A stretch of 64,000 nt of DNA from Rufibacter roseolus (GTDB lineage Bacteria > Bacteroidota > Bacteroidia > Cytophagales > Hymenobacteraceae), in assembly GCF_017916365.1 (NCBI RefSeq), contig NZ_JAFMSU010000003.1, positions 1,054,001-1,118,000 on the forward strand, read 5' to 3'. The notes beneath the pieces are model-generated. The model did not search any database and was not told the DNA's origin. It saw only the letters and a program-made list of their open reading frames with translations. Below, piece after piece: positions 8,667-19,435 of the stretch. The number at the start of each line of letters is the position of its first letter. Positions within the stretch are counted from its first letter, which is position 1. The position numbers were made by a program, and so were the translations under genes.

Positions 8667-8696
8667 GGCCTACTTTCCAAGAATAAGTTCTAAAAT

Positions 8697-8855
8697 GTAG
8701 CGTCGTTACACCGTAACGACGTGGTTCTACAGGGCAAAACCGCCTCCTTACTATATAAAATAAACTGCCTTTACAACATTGTCTTGGAGCAAAGCCTTTC
8801 TGGTAGTGACGTTCTTGTTTCAAAGACACTCGTCGTTACAGTGTAACGACGCTAC
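8697..8855. repeat. 159-bp MITE-like element with palindromic ends
   Basis: The left end GTAGCGTCGTTAC (8697-8709) and right end GTAACGACGCTAC (8843-8855) are perfect inverted repeats. Each end is also itself palindromic: CGTCGTTAC, a 3-base centre, GTAACGACG. The interior has no coding potential. Confidence 0.75.
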
Positions 8856-8861
8856 TGATTC

Positions 8862-8901
8862 TATTTTAGGCTCATCTTCAGGAAAACAGCCCCAAAACGC
8901 C
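8862..8901. repeat. Intergenic palindrome, copy d
   Basis: ATTTTAGGCTCATCTTC and GAAAACAGCCCCAAAACG arms. It begins 6 bases after the MITE-like element. Confidence 0.6.
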
Positions 8902-8984
8902 TCCTTATTTAATTCATGATTCACGCCTGTCTTCCGCCACCTATCCCACAGGAAACCGTACCCTTTTAAGAGGCTATTTCTTCG

Positions 8985-8992
8985 TACTTTTG
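8985..8992 (+). promoter_or_regulatory. hscA -7 box (TACTTTTG)
   Basis: Matches TAnnTTTG 38 bases before the hscA ATG. The -33 region is only T-rich (CCTTTT). Confidence 0.5.
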
Positions 8993-9030
8993 CGGAAGTG
9001 CGCTGAAACGCGCTGCATTAACTTTGACAC

Positions 9031-10890
9031 ATGGCTAAAATAGCAATAAATCTTACCACCGCTTCCATCCAAAAGGAAGAGGTGATTGTGGGCATTGACC
9101 TGGGTACCACCAACAGTCTGGTGGCTTATATGCACCCCGAGGACCATGCCCCCATTGCCATCAATGACCAAGGCTTGGGCACCATTGTCCCATCGGTGGT
9201 GCATTTCTCCAGAGAAGGAGAAGTGATTGTGGGCAATAACGCCAAAGAATACCTGTTAACTGATCCGGCCAACACCATTTACTCGGTGAAGCGCTTGCTG
9301 GGCAAATCTTACCAGGATTTGGGCGAGCACAAGGATTTCTTCGGCTACAAGATCATTGACGATAACTCTGAGGGGCTGGTGAAGATTCGGGTGCAGGACA
9401 AATTCTACTCCCCTATTGAACTCTCCGCCGAGATCCTGAAAGAACTCCGCGCCCGCGCCGAGCACGCCCTGAAAACGCCGGTGAACCGCGCCGTGATCAC
9501 CGTGCCCGCTTACTTCAACGACTCCCAGCGCCAGGCTACCCGCGATGCCGGGAAACTGGCCGGGCTGGAGGTGCTGCGCATTGTGAATGAGCCTACCGCA
9601 GCTTCGTTGGCGTACGGTATTGGCTTGGATCAAAGCGAGGAACGCACCATTGCCGTGTATGACCTTGGCGGCGGTACGTTCGATATCTCCATACTGCGCA
9701 TCCACCAAGGCATCTTTGAGGTGCTCTCTACCAATGGTGACACCTTCCTGGGTGGCGATGACCTGGACCGTGCCATTGTGAATCACTGGTTCCAGCAGAA
9801 TCCTTCCCTGGCCACGCAGGTATCTGAGGATGCGAAACTATCCCAGGCGGTGCGTTTACAGGCCGAGGAGGCGAAGAAAGCCCTCAGCAGCCATAATACC
9901 TTTACTAGTCAATTGAATGGTGTGGAGTTAGCCTTAGACCGGTCTACGTTTGATCAACTCATCACCCCCATCGTAGACCGCACCATGGCTTCCTGCCGGA
10001 TGGCTCTGAAAGACGCCAACTTGCAGCCCGAGCAGATTGACACCGTAATCATGGTGGGTGGTTCTACCCGCGTGCCCCTGGTGTACCAGACCGTTTCTGA
10101 ATTCTTTGGGAAGCCCGCGCACAATGAACTGAACCCAGATGAGGTAGTGGCCCTTGGCGCTGCCATCCAGGCCGACGTTTTGGCCGGGAACCGTAAGGAC
10201 ATCCTGCTGCTTGACGTGACCCCGCTCACGCTGGGCATTGAAACCATGGGTGGCCTCATGGACTCCATTATCCCGCGTAACTCTAAGATTCCCACCAAAG
10301 CCGGCCGGCAGTATACCACTTCCGTGGACGGACAGGTGAACATGAAAATATCGGTGTACCAGGGCGAGCGCGATCTGGTGAAAGAGAACCGCAAACTAGC
10401 CGAGTTCGACTTAAAAGGCATTCCAGCCATGCCCGCCGGCTTCCCTAAAGTAGACGTGAACTTCATTTTGAACGCTGACGGAATCCTGAAGGTAGAGGCC
10501 ATTGAGCTGCGCTCGGGTGTACGGCAGGAAGTGGAAGTGAAACCGCAGTACGGCCTCACCGATGAGCAGGTAGAGCAGATGCTGATGGACTCCATTACCC
10601 ACGCCCGTGAGGACGTCTCCACCCGCATGGTCATTGAGGCCCGCACCACCGCCGAGCAGATGATTTACCAGGTAGAGCGCTTCGTGCAGAAAAACGGAGA
10701 GCACCTGACCCCAGAAGAGATAGAATTGACAAACCAGAACGTGCAGCGCCTGAAAGACGCCCTGCCTTCCGGGGACAAAGACACCATTCTGAAGGCGGTA
10801 GACGTGTTGGAGGAACAGACCAGCCCCTTTGCGGAACGCGTGATGCAGATCTCCATCAAGAAAGCCATGACTGGTAAGAAGATTGAATAA
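9031..10890 (+). CDS. hscA: Hsp70-type Fe-S cluster assembly chaperone HscA
   Basis: 619-residue Hsp70 ATPase. Phosphate-binding motifs are GIDLGTTNS (21-29) and DLGGGTFD (211-218), with the nucleotide-binding domain to about 390 and the substrate-binding domain and helical lid after it. It is shorter than DnaK, lacks the Gly-rich C-terminal tail, and has a 20-residue lead before the first phosphate loop, as in HscA of Bacteroidota. HscA works with HscB on the IscU scaffold; neither partner is in this window, so the HscA versus second DnaK call rests on sequence flavour. Long antisense frames over it are artefacts. Monocistronic. Confidence 0.8.
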   Translation: MAKIAINLTTASIQKEEVIVGIDLGTTNSLVAYMHPEDHAPIAINDQGLGTIVPSVVHFSREGEVIVGNNAKEYLLTDPANTIYSVKRLLGKSYQDLGEHKDFFGYKIIDDNSEGLVKIRVQDKFYSPIELSAEILKELRARAEHALKTPVNRAVITVPAYFNDSQRQATRDAGKLAGLEVLRIVNEPTAASLAYGIGLDQSEERTIAVYDLGGGTFDISILRIHQGIFEVLSTNGDTFLGGDDLDRAIVNHWFQQNPSLATQVSEDAKLSQAVRLQAEEAKKALSSHNTFTSQLNGVELALDRSTFDQLITPIVDRTMASCRMALKDANLQPEQIDTVIMVGGSTRVPLVYQTVSEFFGKPAHNELNPDEVVALGAAIQADVLAGNRKDILLLDVTPLTLGIETMGGLMDSIIPRNSKIPTKAGRQYTTSVDGQVNMKISVYQGERDLVKENRKLAEFDLKGIPAMPAGFPKVDVNFILNADGILKVEAIELRSGVRQEVEVKPQYGLTDEQVEQMLMDSITHAREDVSTRMVIEARTTAEQMIYQVERFVQKNGEHLTPEEIELTNQNVQRLKDALPSGDKDTILKAVDVLEEQTSPFAERVMQISIKKAMTGKKIE

Positions 10891-10930
10891 ACGTTTCATG
10901 GCTGTTGTGAAGAAAATGGCCTTGAAACAG
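10891..10930. repeat. Intergenic palindrome, copy e
   Basis: CGTTTCATGGC and GCCTTGAAACA arms with a GTTGTGAAGAAAA centre. It begins on the base after the hscA stop codon and precedes the terminator. Confidence 0.6.
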
Positions 10931-10935
10931 TCCTA

Positions 10936-10978
10936 AAAAGCAGAAGGCGCAACCTAACCAGTTGCGCCTTCTGCTTTT
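10936..10978. terminator. Bidirectional terminator between hscA and ftsB
   Basis: 18-bp perfect stem (10936-10953 with 10961-10978), CTAACCA loop, and A/T tracts on both sides for the convergent genes. Confidence 0.9.
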
Positions 10979-10993
10979 ATGCCTAAAGACAAA

Positions 10994-11299
10994 TTACTTC
11001 TCTTCTTCATCTTTTTCCACAATGAGGTACAGGTCCTCAGTGGGTTTCTTCATGAGGTATTTCTCACGCGCGAATTTCTCCAGCAACGCGGGGTTACTCA
11101 TCAGTTCCTTGCGGTCTTTCTGCACCTCGGCAATCTTCTCCAGGTAATAGTCACGCTCCTCTTCCAGGATGGTGAGTTTGCGGCTGGTCTGGAACTGGGT
11201 GATGAAATCATTGGAGTCAAAGAAGAACATCCAGGCCAGGAAGGCCACGCCAGTCAAGAAATAGAAGTTGCGGAAGAATTTAGGGACGCGTGCTAACAT
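10994..11299 (-). CDS. FtsB/DivIC family septum formation initiator
   Basis: 101-residue bitopic membrane protein. A short cytoplasmic N-terminus, one membrane helix (about 12-28, FYFLTGVAFLAWMFFF), a coiled coil (about 40-70, LTILEEERDYYLEKIAEV) and the conserved region around NPALLEKFAREKYLMKKPTEDLY are all as in FtsB/DivIC. It acts at the division septum, bridging FtsL and FtsQ-type proteins. It lies downstream of eno on the same strand, as is common in Bacteroidota, but a hairpin between them implies its own promoter or partial readthrough. Confidence 0.85.
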   Translation of the reverse strand: MLARVPKFFRNFYFLTGVAFLAWMFFFDSNDFITQFQTSRKLTILEEERDYYLEKIAEVQKDRKELMSNPALLEKFAREKYLMKKPTEDLYLIVEKDEEEK

Positions 11300-11313
11300 A
11301 GTCTAAACAAAAA

Positions 11314-11341
11314 ATGGCGGCAAACTTTCGCTTGCCGCCAT
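11314..11341 (-). terminator. Terminator after eno
   Basis: ATGGCGGCAA / TTGCCGCCAT stem with an 8-base loop, followed on the minus strand by six T. Confidence 0.85.
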
Positions 11342-11400
11342 GAATTTACAAAGAATCCCAGAAGGTATCTGCACAGGAAGCGAATCAATTCTGCAAATTC

Positions 11401-11439
11401 TGTTTATGTCCTGTTTTCTGAAAAACAGATCCAAAACGG
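11401..11439. repeat. Intergenic palindrome, copy f
   Basis: TGTTTATGTCCTGTTTTC and GAAAAACAGATCCAAAACG arms, 28 bases past the eno stop (minus strand) and ahead of its terminator. Confidence 0.65.
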
Positions 11440-11467
11440 ATCATTGCTGATTCGCCTCAAAGGCTGA

Positions 11468-12751
<1,284 letters not shown>

Positions 12752-12761
12752 CTATTTTGAT

Positions 12762-13874
12762 TTATGATTTCTTTTCTTTCTCCAGCATCTCTACAAAGAG
12801 ATCAAACAGGTACTCAGAGTCGTGCGGCCCCGGAGAAGACTCTGGGTGGTACTGTACGGAGAATGCCGGTTTGTTCTTTATCCTGATGCCTTCAACGGTA
12901 TTATCGTTGAGGTTGATGTGGGTAATTTCCACATTAGGGTTATTCTTCACCGCCTCGGCGTCTACGGCAAAGCCATGGTTCTGCGAAGTAATCTCGCTAC
13001 GGCCAGTGATGAGGTTTTTAACCGGGTGGTTCAAGCCACGATGACCATTGTGCATTTTGTAGGTAGGAATACCGTTGGCCTGAGCCAGAATCTGGTGCCC
13101 CATGCAAATCCCGAACATAGGTTTCTCTACTGCAAGGATCTGCTCTACGCTTTTCACCGCCTCGGTGGTTACGGCAGGGTCACCAGGACCGTTGGAGATA
13201 AAGTATCCGTCGGGTCCCCAGGCTTCCATTTCCTCAAAGGTGGTACCGTAAGGGAACACTCGGCACTCGCAGCCTCTGATGGTAAGGTTATTCAGGATGT
13301 TGCGTTTTACGCCCAAATCCAGCACCGCAACCTTAAACCGGGTCTCGGCTACCGGTAAGTCATACTGCTGGGCAGTCGTTACCTTAGAGGAGAGCTCCAG
13401 ACCACTCATAGATGGAACCTCCAGCAACTGCTGCTTCAAGGTATCAACGTCTGTGGTCTCAGATGAGATGATGGCGTTCATCACACCTTTGTCACGCACG
13501 TAGCGCACCAGTTCACGGGTATCAATCTCGCAGATTCCTACAATCCCGGCCTTCTCAAAATACTCCTGCAAAGACCCTTCAGCGGTCTTTCTTGAAAAAT
13601 GGTGCGAAAACTCTTTGCAGACAAGTCCTTTAATCTGGATGTTGCCAGACTCTACTTCTTCCTGCTGCACGCCATAGTTACCCACATGGGAAACCGTGGT
13701 TATCACAATCTGACCATAGTAAGAAGGATCAGTGAAAATCTCCTGGTAACCAGTCATGCCTGTGTTAAAACAGACTTCGCCGCCAGTGGTTCCAACTTTC
13801 CCAAGGCTCTTACCATGGAAAACAGTGCCGTCTTCCAGCACCAATACTGCATCAGTTGTTGTATGAAGCTTCAT
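12762..13874 (-). CDS. carA: Carbamoyl-phosphate synthase small subunit
   Basis: 370-residue glutamine amidotransferase subunit that supplies ammonia to CarB for carbamoyl phosphate used in arginine and pyrimidine synthesis. The N-terminal CPSase_sm_chain domain (about 1-150; GYQEIFTDPSY) is followed by a class I amidotransferase domain with the nucleophile Cys257 in GICMGHQIL and the His-Glu pair in QYHPESSPGPHD. carB is not adjacent in the window. The start lies just downstream of the ribosomal block terminator; a TATTTTTG -7-like box is at 13893-13900. Confidence 0.96.
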   Translation of the reverse strand: MKLHTTTDAVLVLEDGTVFHGKSLGKVGTTGGEVCFNTGMTGYQEIFTDPSYYGQIVITTVSHVGNYGVQQEEVESGNIQIKGLVCKEFSHHFSRKTAEGSLQEYFEKAGIVGICEIDTRELVRYVRDKGVMNAIISSETTDVDTLKQQLLEVPSMSGLELSSKVTTAQQYDLPVAETRFKVAVLDLGVKRNILNNLTIRGCECRVFPYGTTFEEMEAWGPDGYFISNGPGDPAVTTEAVKSVEQILAVEKPMFGICMGHQILAQANGIPTYKMHNGHRGLNHPVKNLITGRSEITSQNHGFAVDAEAVKNNPNVEITHINLNDNTVEGIRIKNKPAFSVQYHPESSPGPHDSEYLFDLFVEMLEKEKKS

Positions 13875-13892
13875 TCTGTTTTAGATATGTGG

Positions 13893-13900
13893 CAAAAATA
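13893..13900 (-). promoter_or_regulatory. Candidate carA -7 box (TATTTTTG)
   Basis: TAnnTTTG on the minus strand 19 bases before the carA start, adjoining the rplQ terminator. No -33 box at normal spacing. Confidence 0.4.
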
Positions 13901-13901
13901 A

Positions 13902-13933
13902 AAAAGGGATACGAGTAATCTCGTATCCCTTTT
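13902..13933 (-). terminator. Terminator of the rplQ end of the ribosomal block
   Basis: 14-bp perfect stem AAAAGGGATACGAG / CTCGTATCCCTTTT, TAAT loop. Its minus-strand T tract suits the rplQ transcript. Confidence 0.9.
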
Positions 13934-13953
13934 CAATAATTATTGCATACTTA

Positions 13954-14478
13954 TTATTCTGCGGCTGGAGTTTCAGCTGAATCAGTAGCAGCGGCCTCTC
14001 CGGAAGTTGCAGCTGGTGCGTCAGTAGAAGCCTGCGCATCAGTTGATTTCTTACCTGAAGAACGACGTCTTGTCTTAGGCTTAGCAGCTGCGGCAGCACC
14101 GGTTGTGGTCAGCATATCCTCGTTGTAGTCAACAAGTTCAATGATACACATTTCAGCGTTGTCACCTAAACGGGTTCCGGTTTTCAAAATGCGGGTATAG
14201 CCACCAGGACGATTCGCGATTTTGCCTGCTACTCCGTCAAAAAGTTCTTTAACAGACTCTTTGTTTTGCAGGTAAGAGAATACAGTACGACGTGAGTGTG
14301 TGGTATCGCTCTTTGATTTGGTTAATAGAGGCTCTACATATTTCCGCAGTGCTTTCGCTTTAGCCACCGTAGTGATTACGCGCTTATGCAGAATTAAAGA
14401 TGAAGCCATGTTAGAAAGCATTGCAGCTCTGTGAGAAGCTGTTCTTCCTAAGTGGTTGTTTTTTTTACCGTGTCTCAT
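13954..14478 (-). CDS. rplQ: Large ribosomal subunit protein bL17 with C-terminal extension
   Basis: 174 residues. The first 120 or so are a standard bL17 core ([20 protein letters not shown], then the [13 protein letters not shown] region), which binds 23S rRNA near the exit tunnel. The last 45 or so residues are low-complexity, rich in Ala, Thr, Ser and Glu ([18 protein letters not shown] onward) and likely disordered; E. coli L17 is 127 residues. It is last in the alpha-operon-like run after rpoA, ending at the 13902 terminator. Confidence 0.95.
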   Translation of the reverse strand: MRHGKKNNHLGRTASHRAAMLSNMASSLILHKRVITTVAKAKALRKYVEPLLTKSKSDTTHSRRTVFSYLQNKESVKELFDGVAGKIANRPGGYTRILKTGTRLGDNAEMCIIELVDYNEDMLTTTGAAAAAKPKTRRRSSGKKSTDAQASTDAPAATSGEAAATDSAETPAAE

Positions 14479-14544
14479 TACATTGATTGTGCACGTGCAT
14501 ACCGTCGATCAACCTTTCGGGATCGGGAATTATGCCGTAGATTA

Positions 14545-15534
14545 TTAATCCTCTTCTAATTTGTACTTGGCGATATCCATTCCGAAAGTCAGGCCTTTGT
14601 CAGAAACCAGGTTTTCCAACTCAGTCAAAGACTTTTTCCCAAAGTTACGGAATTTCATCATGTCTGAAAGATCCAATTGCACTAAGTCACCCAAAGTTCT
14701 GATGTCAGCTGCTTTCAAGCAGTTGTACGCCCGAACAGAAAGGTCCATGTCATGCAAAGGAGTCTTAAGTACTTTTCTCATGTGCAGCATTTCCTCATCA
14801 ACCGCTTCTTCCTCTTCAGGCTTCACTGTCTCAAAAGTCATAGTGTTGTCAGAGAAAAGCATGAAATGCTGGATCAGAATATTGGCAGCTCCTTTCAAAG
14901 CGTCTTCCGGATGGATAGAACCATCTGTAGTGATCTCAAGTAAGAGACGCTCATAGTCAGTCTTCTGCTCAACGCGGGTGTTCTCAACGCTGTATTTCAC
15001 GTTCTTAACAGGCGTGAAGATAGCATCAATCGCGATCTGGCCGAAAACCTGATCTGCTGGTCTGTTCTCTTCTGCTGGCACGTAGCCTCTTCCCTTCTGA
15101 ATAGTTAATTCAATCTCGAAAGAAGACTCAGGGTCCAAGTGGCAAATCACTAGGTCAGGATTCAACACCTGGAACGAGCCAGAGAATTTATTGATGTCAC
15201 CGGCAGTGAAGGTATCTTGCTTGCTGATGCTTACGGTGATTTTATCATCAACCAGGTCACCAATTTTCTTGAACCGAACCATTTTCAGGTTCAGGATAAT
15301 CTCAGAGACATCTTCAACCACACCTTCAATGGTAGAGAACTCATGGAGCACACTAGGAACCCGGATGCTGGAGATGGCATATCCCTCCAATGAGGAGAGA
15401 AGAATTCTTCTCAGCGCATTCCCAATGGTAACACCATAGCCCTTTTCTAGCGGCTTAAATTCAAACTGCCCGTTGAAATCGTCGGATTTCTCCATTACGA
15501 CTTTCTCTGGCATTTGAAAGGCTAATATTGACAT
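14545..15534 (-). CDS. rpoA: DNA-directed RNA polymerase subunit alpha
   Basis: 329-residue alpha subunit. The N-terminal assembly domain (about 1-235; [20 protein letters not shown] and [11 protein letters not shown]) dimerises and docks beta and beta'. A short acidic linker ([10 protein letters not shown]) leads to the C-terminal domain (about 255-320; [20 protein letters not shown]), which binds UP elements and regulators. Sits between rpsD and rplQ, as in other bacteria. Confidence 0.97.
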   Translation of the reverse strand: MSILAFQMPEKVVMEKSDDFNGQFEFKPLEKGYGVTIGNALRRILLSSLEGYAISSIRVPSVLHEFSTIEGVVEDVSEIILNLKMVRFKKIGDLVDDKITVSISKQDTFTAGDINKFSGSFQVLNPDLVICHLDPESSFEIELTIQKGRGYVPAEENRPADQVFGQIAIDAIFTPVKNVKYSVENTRVEQKTDYERLLLEITTDGSIHPEDALKGAANILIQHFMLFSDNTMTFETVKPEEEEAVDEEMLHMRKVLKTPLHDMDLSVRAYNCLKAADIRTLGDLVQLDLSDMMKFRNFGKKSLTELENLVSDKGLTFGMDIAKYKLEED

Positions 15535-15572
15535 GATTGCTGGTTTAAGGTTGACACTTAAATTAGAACTGA

Positions 15573-16178
15573 TTACTTAGAGTAAAGCTCGACAATCAGC
15601 TGCTCCTGAATTTTCTCAGGGATCTGATCACGCACCGGGTTGGAGATGAATTTACCAGCTAACTGGCTACCATCCCACTCTAACCAAGTGAAGGCACGAG
15701 CATTACGGCCAGCAAGGCTGGTAGTAATAGCTTCTAAAGATTTTGATTTCTCCCGTACACTTACTACATCACCAGGACGCAGGGTGTAAGAAGCGATGTT
15801 CACCACATTTCCGTTTACCTGGATGTGGTTGTGGTTAACCAATTGTCTGGCACCACGTCTGGTTGGAGCAATACCTAAACGGTACACAGTGTTATCTAAT
15901 CTTGCTTCTAACAAAGCAAGTAAGTTCTCACCGGTGATACCTTGTTTACGGGCAGCTTTGTCAAACAAGTTCTCAAACTGTTTCTCCAATACACCATAGA
16001 TGTATTTGGCCTTCTGCTTCTCCATCAACTGGATAGCATACTCAGATTGTTTTTTTCTACGACCACGGCCGTGCTGGCCTGGACCATAAGCTTTCTTAGC
16101 TAAAGCTTTGCTTGGTCCAAAAATTGGTTCGTTATATCTTCTAGAGATTTTACTCTTAGGGCCTGTGTATCTTGCCAT
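15573..16178 (-). CDS. rpsD: Small ribosomal subunit protein uS4
   Basis: 201-residue primary 16S rRNA-binding protein and 30S assembly initiator. The N-terminal part begins [18 protein letters not shown] without the four-Cys zinc site of some S4 proteins. The S4 RNA-binding domain (about 93-155) contains [20 protein letters not shown] and [13 protein letters not shown]. It lies between rpsK and rpoA in the classic alpha-operon order and may autoregulate it, as known for S4 in other bacteria. Confidence 0.97.
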   Translation of the reverse strand: MARYTGPKSKISRRYNEPIFGPSKALAKKAYGPGQHGRGRRKKQSEYAIQLMEKQKAKYIYGVLEKQFENLFDKAARKQGITGENLLALLEARLDNTVYRLGIAPTRRGARQLVNHNHIQVNGNVVNIASYTLRPGDVVSVREKSKSLEAITTSLAGRNARAFTWLEWDGSQLAGKFISNPVRDQIPEKIQEQLIVELYSK

Positions 16179-16199
16179 TTCTAATACTAAATAATATCC

Positions 16200-16592
16200 T
16201 TAAACTCTTCTGCGTTTTGGAGGACGACATCCGTTGTGCGGAAGTGGAGTCACATCTTTGATAGAAGTAACTTCAATACCTACGTTTTGCATAGTCCGGA
16301 TAGCAGACTCACGTCCAGCTCCTGGGCCTTTCACAAAAACTTCAGCCTTTCTCATTCCAGCTTCGTAAGCTACTTTACCGCAGTCGGCAGCAGCCATTTG
16401 GGCAGCATAAGGAGTATTTTTCTTAGACCCTTTAAATCCCATTTTACCAGCAGATGCCCAGGAGATAACCTGGCCATTGTTGTTAGTAACAGAGATAATA
16501 ATATTGTTGAAAGAAGCTTTGATGTGTACCTGACCAACAGGCTCCACCACAACAACGCGCTTCTTGGCTTTATCTTTTCTTTTCTGAGCCAT
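16200..16592 (-). CDS. rpsK: Small ribosomal subunit protein uS11
   Basis: 130-residue S11, part of the 30S platform near the Shine-Dalgarno helix. Family segments [41 protein letters not shown] and [12 protein letters not shown] at the C-terminus are intact. Only 10 bases separate it from rpsM. Confidence 0.97.
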   Translation of the reverse strand: MAQKRKDKAKKRVVVVEPVGQVHIKASFNNIIISVTNNNGQVISWASAGKMGFKGSKKNTPYAAQMAAADCGKVAYEAGMRKAEVFVKGPGAGRESAIRTMQNVGIEVTSIKDVTPLPHNGCRPPKRRRV

Positions 16593-16602
16593 TGTCGTTT
16601 AA

Positions 16603-16980
16603 TTATTTAGATGCCTTCTTCTTGTTTGCAACAGTCTTACGCTTACCTTTTCTGGTTCTTGAGTTGTTTTTGGTTCTCTGACCTCTAACTGGTAAACCTT
16701 TTCTGTGACGAAGACCGCGGTAAGAACCAATGTCCATCAAACGCTTGATGTGCAATTGAACTTCTGACCGAAGAACACCTTCAACTTTGTGCTCAGCAGC
16801 GATAATGCTACGGATCTCTCCGGCTTCATCCTCGCTCCAATCTTTCACCTTCTTGTCAAGATCCACCCCAGCCTTCACCAAAATAGACTGTGACAACTTG
16901 CGGCCTATACCGAAGATGTACGTCAAAGCGATTTCGCCTCTTTTGTTATCTGGAATATCAACTCCTGCTATTCTAGCCAT
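16603..16980 (-). CDS. rpsM: Small ribosomal subunit protein uS13
   Basis: 125-residue S13 of the 30S head, contacting the P-site tRNA and the 50S subunit. Visible are [20 protein letters not shown] at the N-terminus, the helix-two-turns-helix region with the [18 protein letters not shown] core, and a Lys/Arg-rich tail that reaches tRNA. Follows rpmJ. Confidence 0.97.
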   Translation of the reverse strand: MARIAGVDIPDNKRGEIALTYIFGIGRKLSQSILVKAGVDLDKKVKDWSEDEAGEIRSIIAAEHKVEGVLRSEVQLHIKRLMDIGSYRGLRHRKGLPVRGQRTKNNSRTRKGKRKTVANKKKASK

Positions 16981-16989
16981 GTTTTTAAA

Positions 16990-17106
16990 TTAACCTTGTC
17001 TTTGTTTATAACGTGGATTCTTTTTGTTGATCACGTAAAGCTTGCCTTTACGTCTGATCACTTTGCAGTCTTCACTGCGCTTCTTAACTGACGCTTTAAC
17101 TTTCAT
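16990..17106 (-). CDS. rpmJ: Large ribosomal subunit protein bL36, zinc-free form
   Basis: 38-residue protein read directly from the minus strand: it begins [17 protein letters not shown] and ends NPRYKQRQG. It binds 23S rRNA in the 50S subunit. Zinc-binding L36 has a C-x2-C, Cys, His set; here only Cys14 remains, the others being Ser, Asn and Tyr, so this is the zinc-independent (C-minus) type. It lies between infA and rpsM, the standard position. Confidence 0.95.
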   Translation of the reverse strand: MKVKASVKKRSEDCKVIRRKGKLYVINKKNPRYKQRQG

Positions 17107-17110
17107 CTGT

Positions 17111-17329
17111 TTATTTGTATCTGTAAACTATTCTGCCTTTACTAAGGTCGTAAGGAGACATTTCCAATTTTACTCTATCGCCGGGAAGAATTTTGATGTA
17201 GTGCATCCGCATCTTACCGGAAATGTGAGCAATAACTTGATGGCCATTTTCTAATTCTACCCGAAACATTGCATTGGATAGTGCCTCAATGATGGTACCG
17301 TCTTGTTCGATGGAAGACTGTTTAGCCAT
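17111..17329 (-). CDS. infA: Translation initiation factor IF-1
   Basis: 72-residue single OB-fold protein that binds the 30S A site during initiation. Family signature residues are visible in [20 protein letters not shown], the [19 protein letters not shown] stretch and [12 protein letters not shown]. Normal length. Three bases separate it from map. Confidence 0.97.
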   Translation of the reverse strand: MAKQSSIEQDGTIIEALSNAMFRVELENGHQVIAHISGKMRMHYIKILPGDRVKLEMSPYDLSKGRIVYRYK

Positions 17330-17332
17330 GTA

Positions 17333-18103
17333 TTAGTTCAGTGCTTTATCTATGTAATCAAAAGTAGTTAAAATCTCTGCTTTGCCCTTTCTTACTACAA
17401 CGGTATGTTCAAAATGAGCAGAGGGTTTCTTGTCTCTGGTACGGATGGTCCAGCCATCATTTTCCTGAACCACATGTCTTGAACCAAGATTCACCATGGG
17501 CTCAATGGCTATCACCAGGCCTTCCTGCAATTTCATGCCCTGCCCTCTTTTCCCGTAATTAGGAACTTCTGGGCCTTCATGTAAACTGCGGCCAAGACCA
17601 TGGCCAACTAATTCCCGTACCACGCCATAACCATATTGCTCTACATGAGACTGTATGGCAAAACCAATATCACCAATACGGGAACCTACTACCGCTAATT
17701 CAATGCCTTTGTACAAAGACTCTTTGGTCCGGCGAAGCAATTCAGACACTTCTGGCGCAACCTCACCTACAGCATGGGTATAGGCACTGTCACTGTGGAA
17801 ACCTTGAAAAAAAACTCCACAATCAATAGATACAACATCTCCTGACTGTAGAGCATACTTACTAGGTATACCATGAACTACTGCAGAGTTTAAGCTAATG
17901 CACAAGCTGTGCTTAAACCCGTTATACCCCTTGAAAGAAGGAGAACCACCATTGTCTCTGATAAATTCCTCAGCGACAGAATCTAATTTTAAGGTAGTAA
18001 CACCCTCAGCTACGTGCTTGGCGACTTCACCGTGCACTTGGCTGAGGATGTTAGCACTTTGTTTAATAAGCTCGATTTCTTCTTCGGTCTTATATGAAAT
18101 CAT
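17333..18103 (-). CDS. map: Methionine aminopeptidase, type I
   Basis: 256-residue di-metal enzyme that removes the initiator Met from nascent proteins at the ribosome. The metal ligands are visible in order: Asp in SIDCG, Asp in HSDSAYT, His in GHGLGRSLHEGP, Glu in AIEPMV and Glu near EHTVVV at the end. Length and lack of an N-terminal extension fit type Ia. Located between secY and infA, a common arrangement. Confidence 0.96.
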   Translation of the reverse strand: MISYKTEEEIELIKQSANILSQVHGEVAKHVAEGVTTLKLDSVAEEFIRDNGGSPSFKGYNGFKHSLCISLNSAVVHGIPSKYALQSGDVVSIDCGVFFQGFHSDSAYTHAVGEVAPEVSELLRRTKESLYKGIELAVVGSRIGDIGFAIQSHVEQYGYGVVRELVGHGLGRSLHEGPEVPNYGKRGQGMKLQEGLVIAIEPMVNLGSRHVVQENDGWTIRTRDKKPSAHFEHTVVVRKGKAEILTTFDYIDKALN

Positions 18104-18106
18104 TCC

Positions 18107-19432
18107 TTAGGAAGCAACCGCTATATTTTTTGAACGTCCTCTGAGTTTACCAGATTTCATCATGCCATCATAATGACGCATTAACAAATAACTCTCGATT
18201 TGGTTCAAGGTGTCTAATACCACACCTACCAGGATGATAAGAGAAGTACCGCCAAAGAAGGCAGCGAACTCTCGGGTGATACCAAACAACATAGCAATAG
18301 AAGGCAGAATTGCAATAATTGCTAAGAAGAGGGCACCTGGTAAAGTGATTCTGGTTAATACTTCATCAATGTACTCAGAGGTAGCAAGTCCTGGTTTTAC
18401 ACCTGGTACAAAACCACCACTTCTTTTCAGGTCATCAGAGATCTGGTTAGGATTCACACTGATGGCGGTATAGAAGAAAGTAAATACAATGATCAATACT
18501 GCAAAAGACAAGTTATACTGCCAAGAGGTGTAATCAGAGAACACATTACCAATTTCATTGGCGATATCACTCTCATTTCTCCAGAAAGAGGCGATCATAC
18601 CTGGCAAGAACATTAATGATTGTGCGAAGATAATAGGCATTACCCCAGCAGCATTCACCTTTAATGGAATAAATTGTCTTTGACCAGCTTGTAAGGAAGA
18701 AGAACCTCCAACTTGCTTGGCATACTGAACTGGAATTCTTCTGATCGCCTGGGTAAGCATCACTACTCCCATTACTACGAAGAAGAGAACAATCAGCTCA
18801 ATAATGAAGATCAGGGCGCGTCCAAGTCCTAATGCCAGAGCCTCTCCTACGATGGCACCTGGGAGACGAGACACAATCCCAATCATGATCAGCATGGAGA
18901 TACCGTTTCCAATACCTTTGTCTGTGATCTTCTCACCTAACCACATACAGAACATAGTCCCGGCGGTAAGAATGATCATGGAAGAAATTGTAAAAAGCGG
19001 GCCAGCAACAGACGGATCAATAGCTTCTGCGTTAATAGTAGCCAGGAAACCCACTGATTGGGCAAGCGTGATCACAATAGTAAGCACCCTTGTATACTGG
19101 TTGATCTTCTTACGACCAGATTCCCCTTCTTTTTGCAATTTCTGGAAATAAGGAACTGCAATGGTTAGAAGCTGTAAAACGATGGAAGCAGAAATATAGG
19201 GCATGATACCCAATGCAAAGATGGAAGCATTACCAAATGCTCCACCTAAAAAGGCATCCAATAAACCCAAGATTCCCTGGGCGCCGCTTTTCAATTGAGT
19301 TGGATCAATTCCTGGCAACACCACATAGGAGCCTAATCTGAAAATTGCGATGAATCCTAAAGTATTTAGGATTCTAACTCGCAAATCTTCAATCGCAAAA
19401 ATATTCTTAATCGTAGTAATCAGCTTCTTCAT
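18107..19432 (-). CDS. secY: Protein translocase subunit SecY
   Basis: 441-residue channel subunit of the SecYEG translocon in the inner membrane. About ten transmembrane helices can be traced. The first follows RVRILNTLGFIAIFRLGSYV, and the plug region follows soon after. The conserved cytoplasmic loop near the end reads DGMMKSGKLRGRSKN. SecE is encoded at 43604-43795. Three to four bases separate it from both map and rplO. Confidence 0.97.
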   Translation of the reverse strand: MKKLITTIKNIFAIEDLRVRILNTLGFIAIFRLGSYVVLPGIDPTQLKSGAQGILGLLDAFLGGAFGNASIFALGIMPYISASIVLQLLTIAVPYFQKLQKEGESGRKKINQYTRVLTIVITLAQSVGFLATINAEAIDPSVAGPLFTISSMIILTAGTMFCMWLGEKITDKGIGNGISMLIMIGIVSRLPGAIVGEALALGLGRALIFIIELIVLFFVVMGVVMLTQAIRRIPVQYAKQVGGSSSLQAGQRQFIPLKVNAAGVMPIIFAQSLMFLPGMIASFWRNESDIANEIGNVFSDYTSWQYNLSFAVLIIVFTFFYTAISVNPNQISDDLKRSGGFVPGVKPGLATSEYIDEVLTRITLPGALFLAIIAILPSIAMLFGITREFAAFFGGTSLIILVGVVLDTLNQIESYLLMRHYDGMMKSGKLRGRSKNIAVAS

Positions 19433-19435
19433 CTG

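Larger units (their letters stand above)
8625..9030. other. Intergenic region between tldE and hscA
   Basis: 406 bases without a gene. It contains a terminator (8638-8666), an inverted-repeat element (8697-8855), a palindrome copy (8862-8901) and the hscA -7 box (8985-8992). Confidence 0.8.

Noticed and set aside
9954-10649. Long antisense reading frame over hscA
   Set aside because: Hsp70 genes often produce long antisense frames by codon bias; the translation is low-complexity and lacks any family motif.
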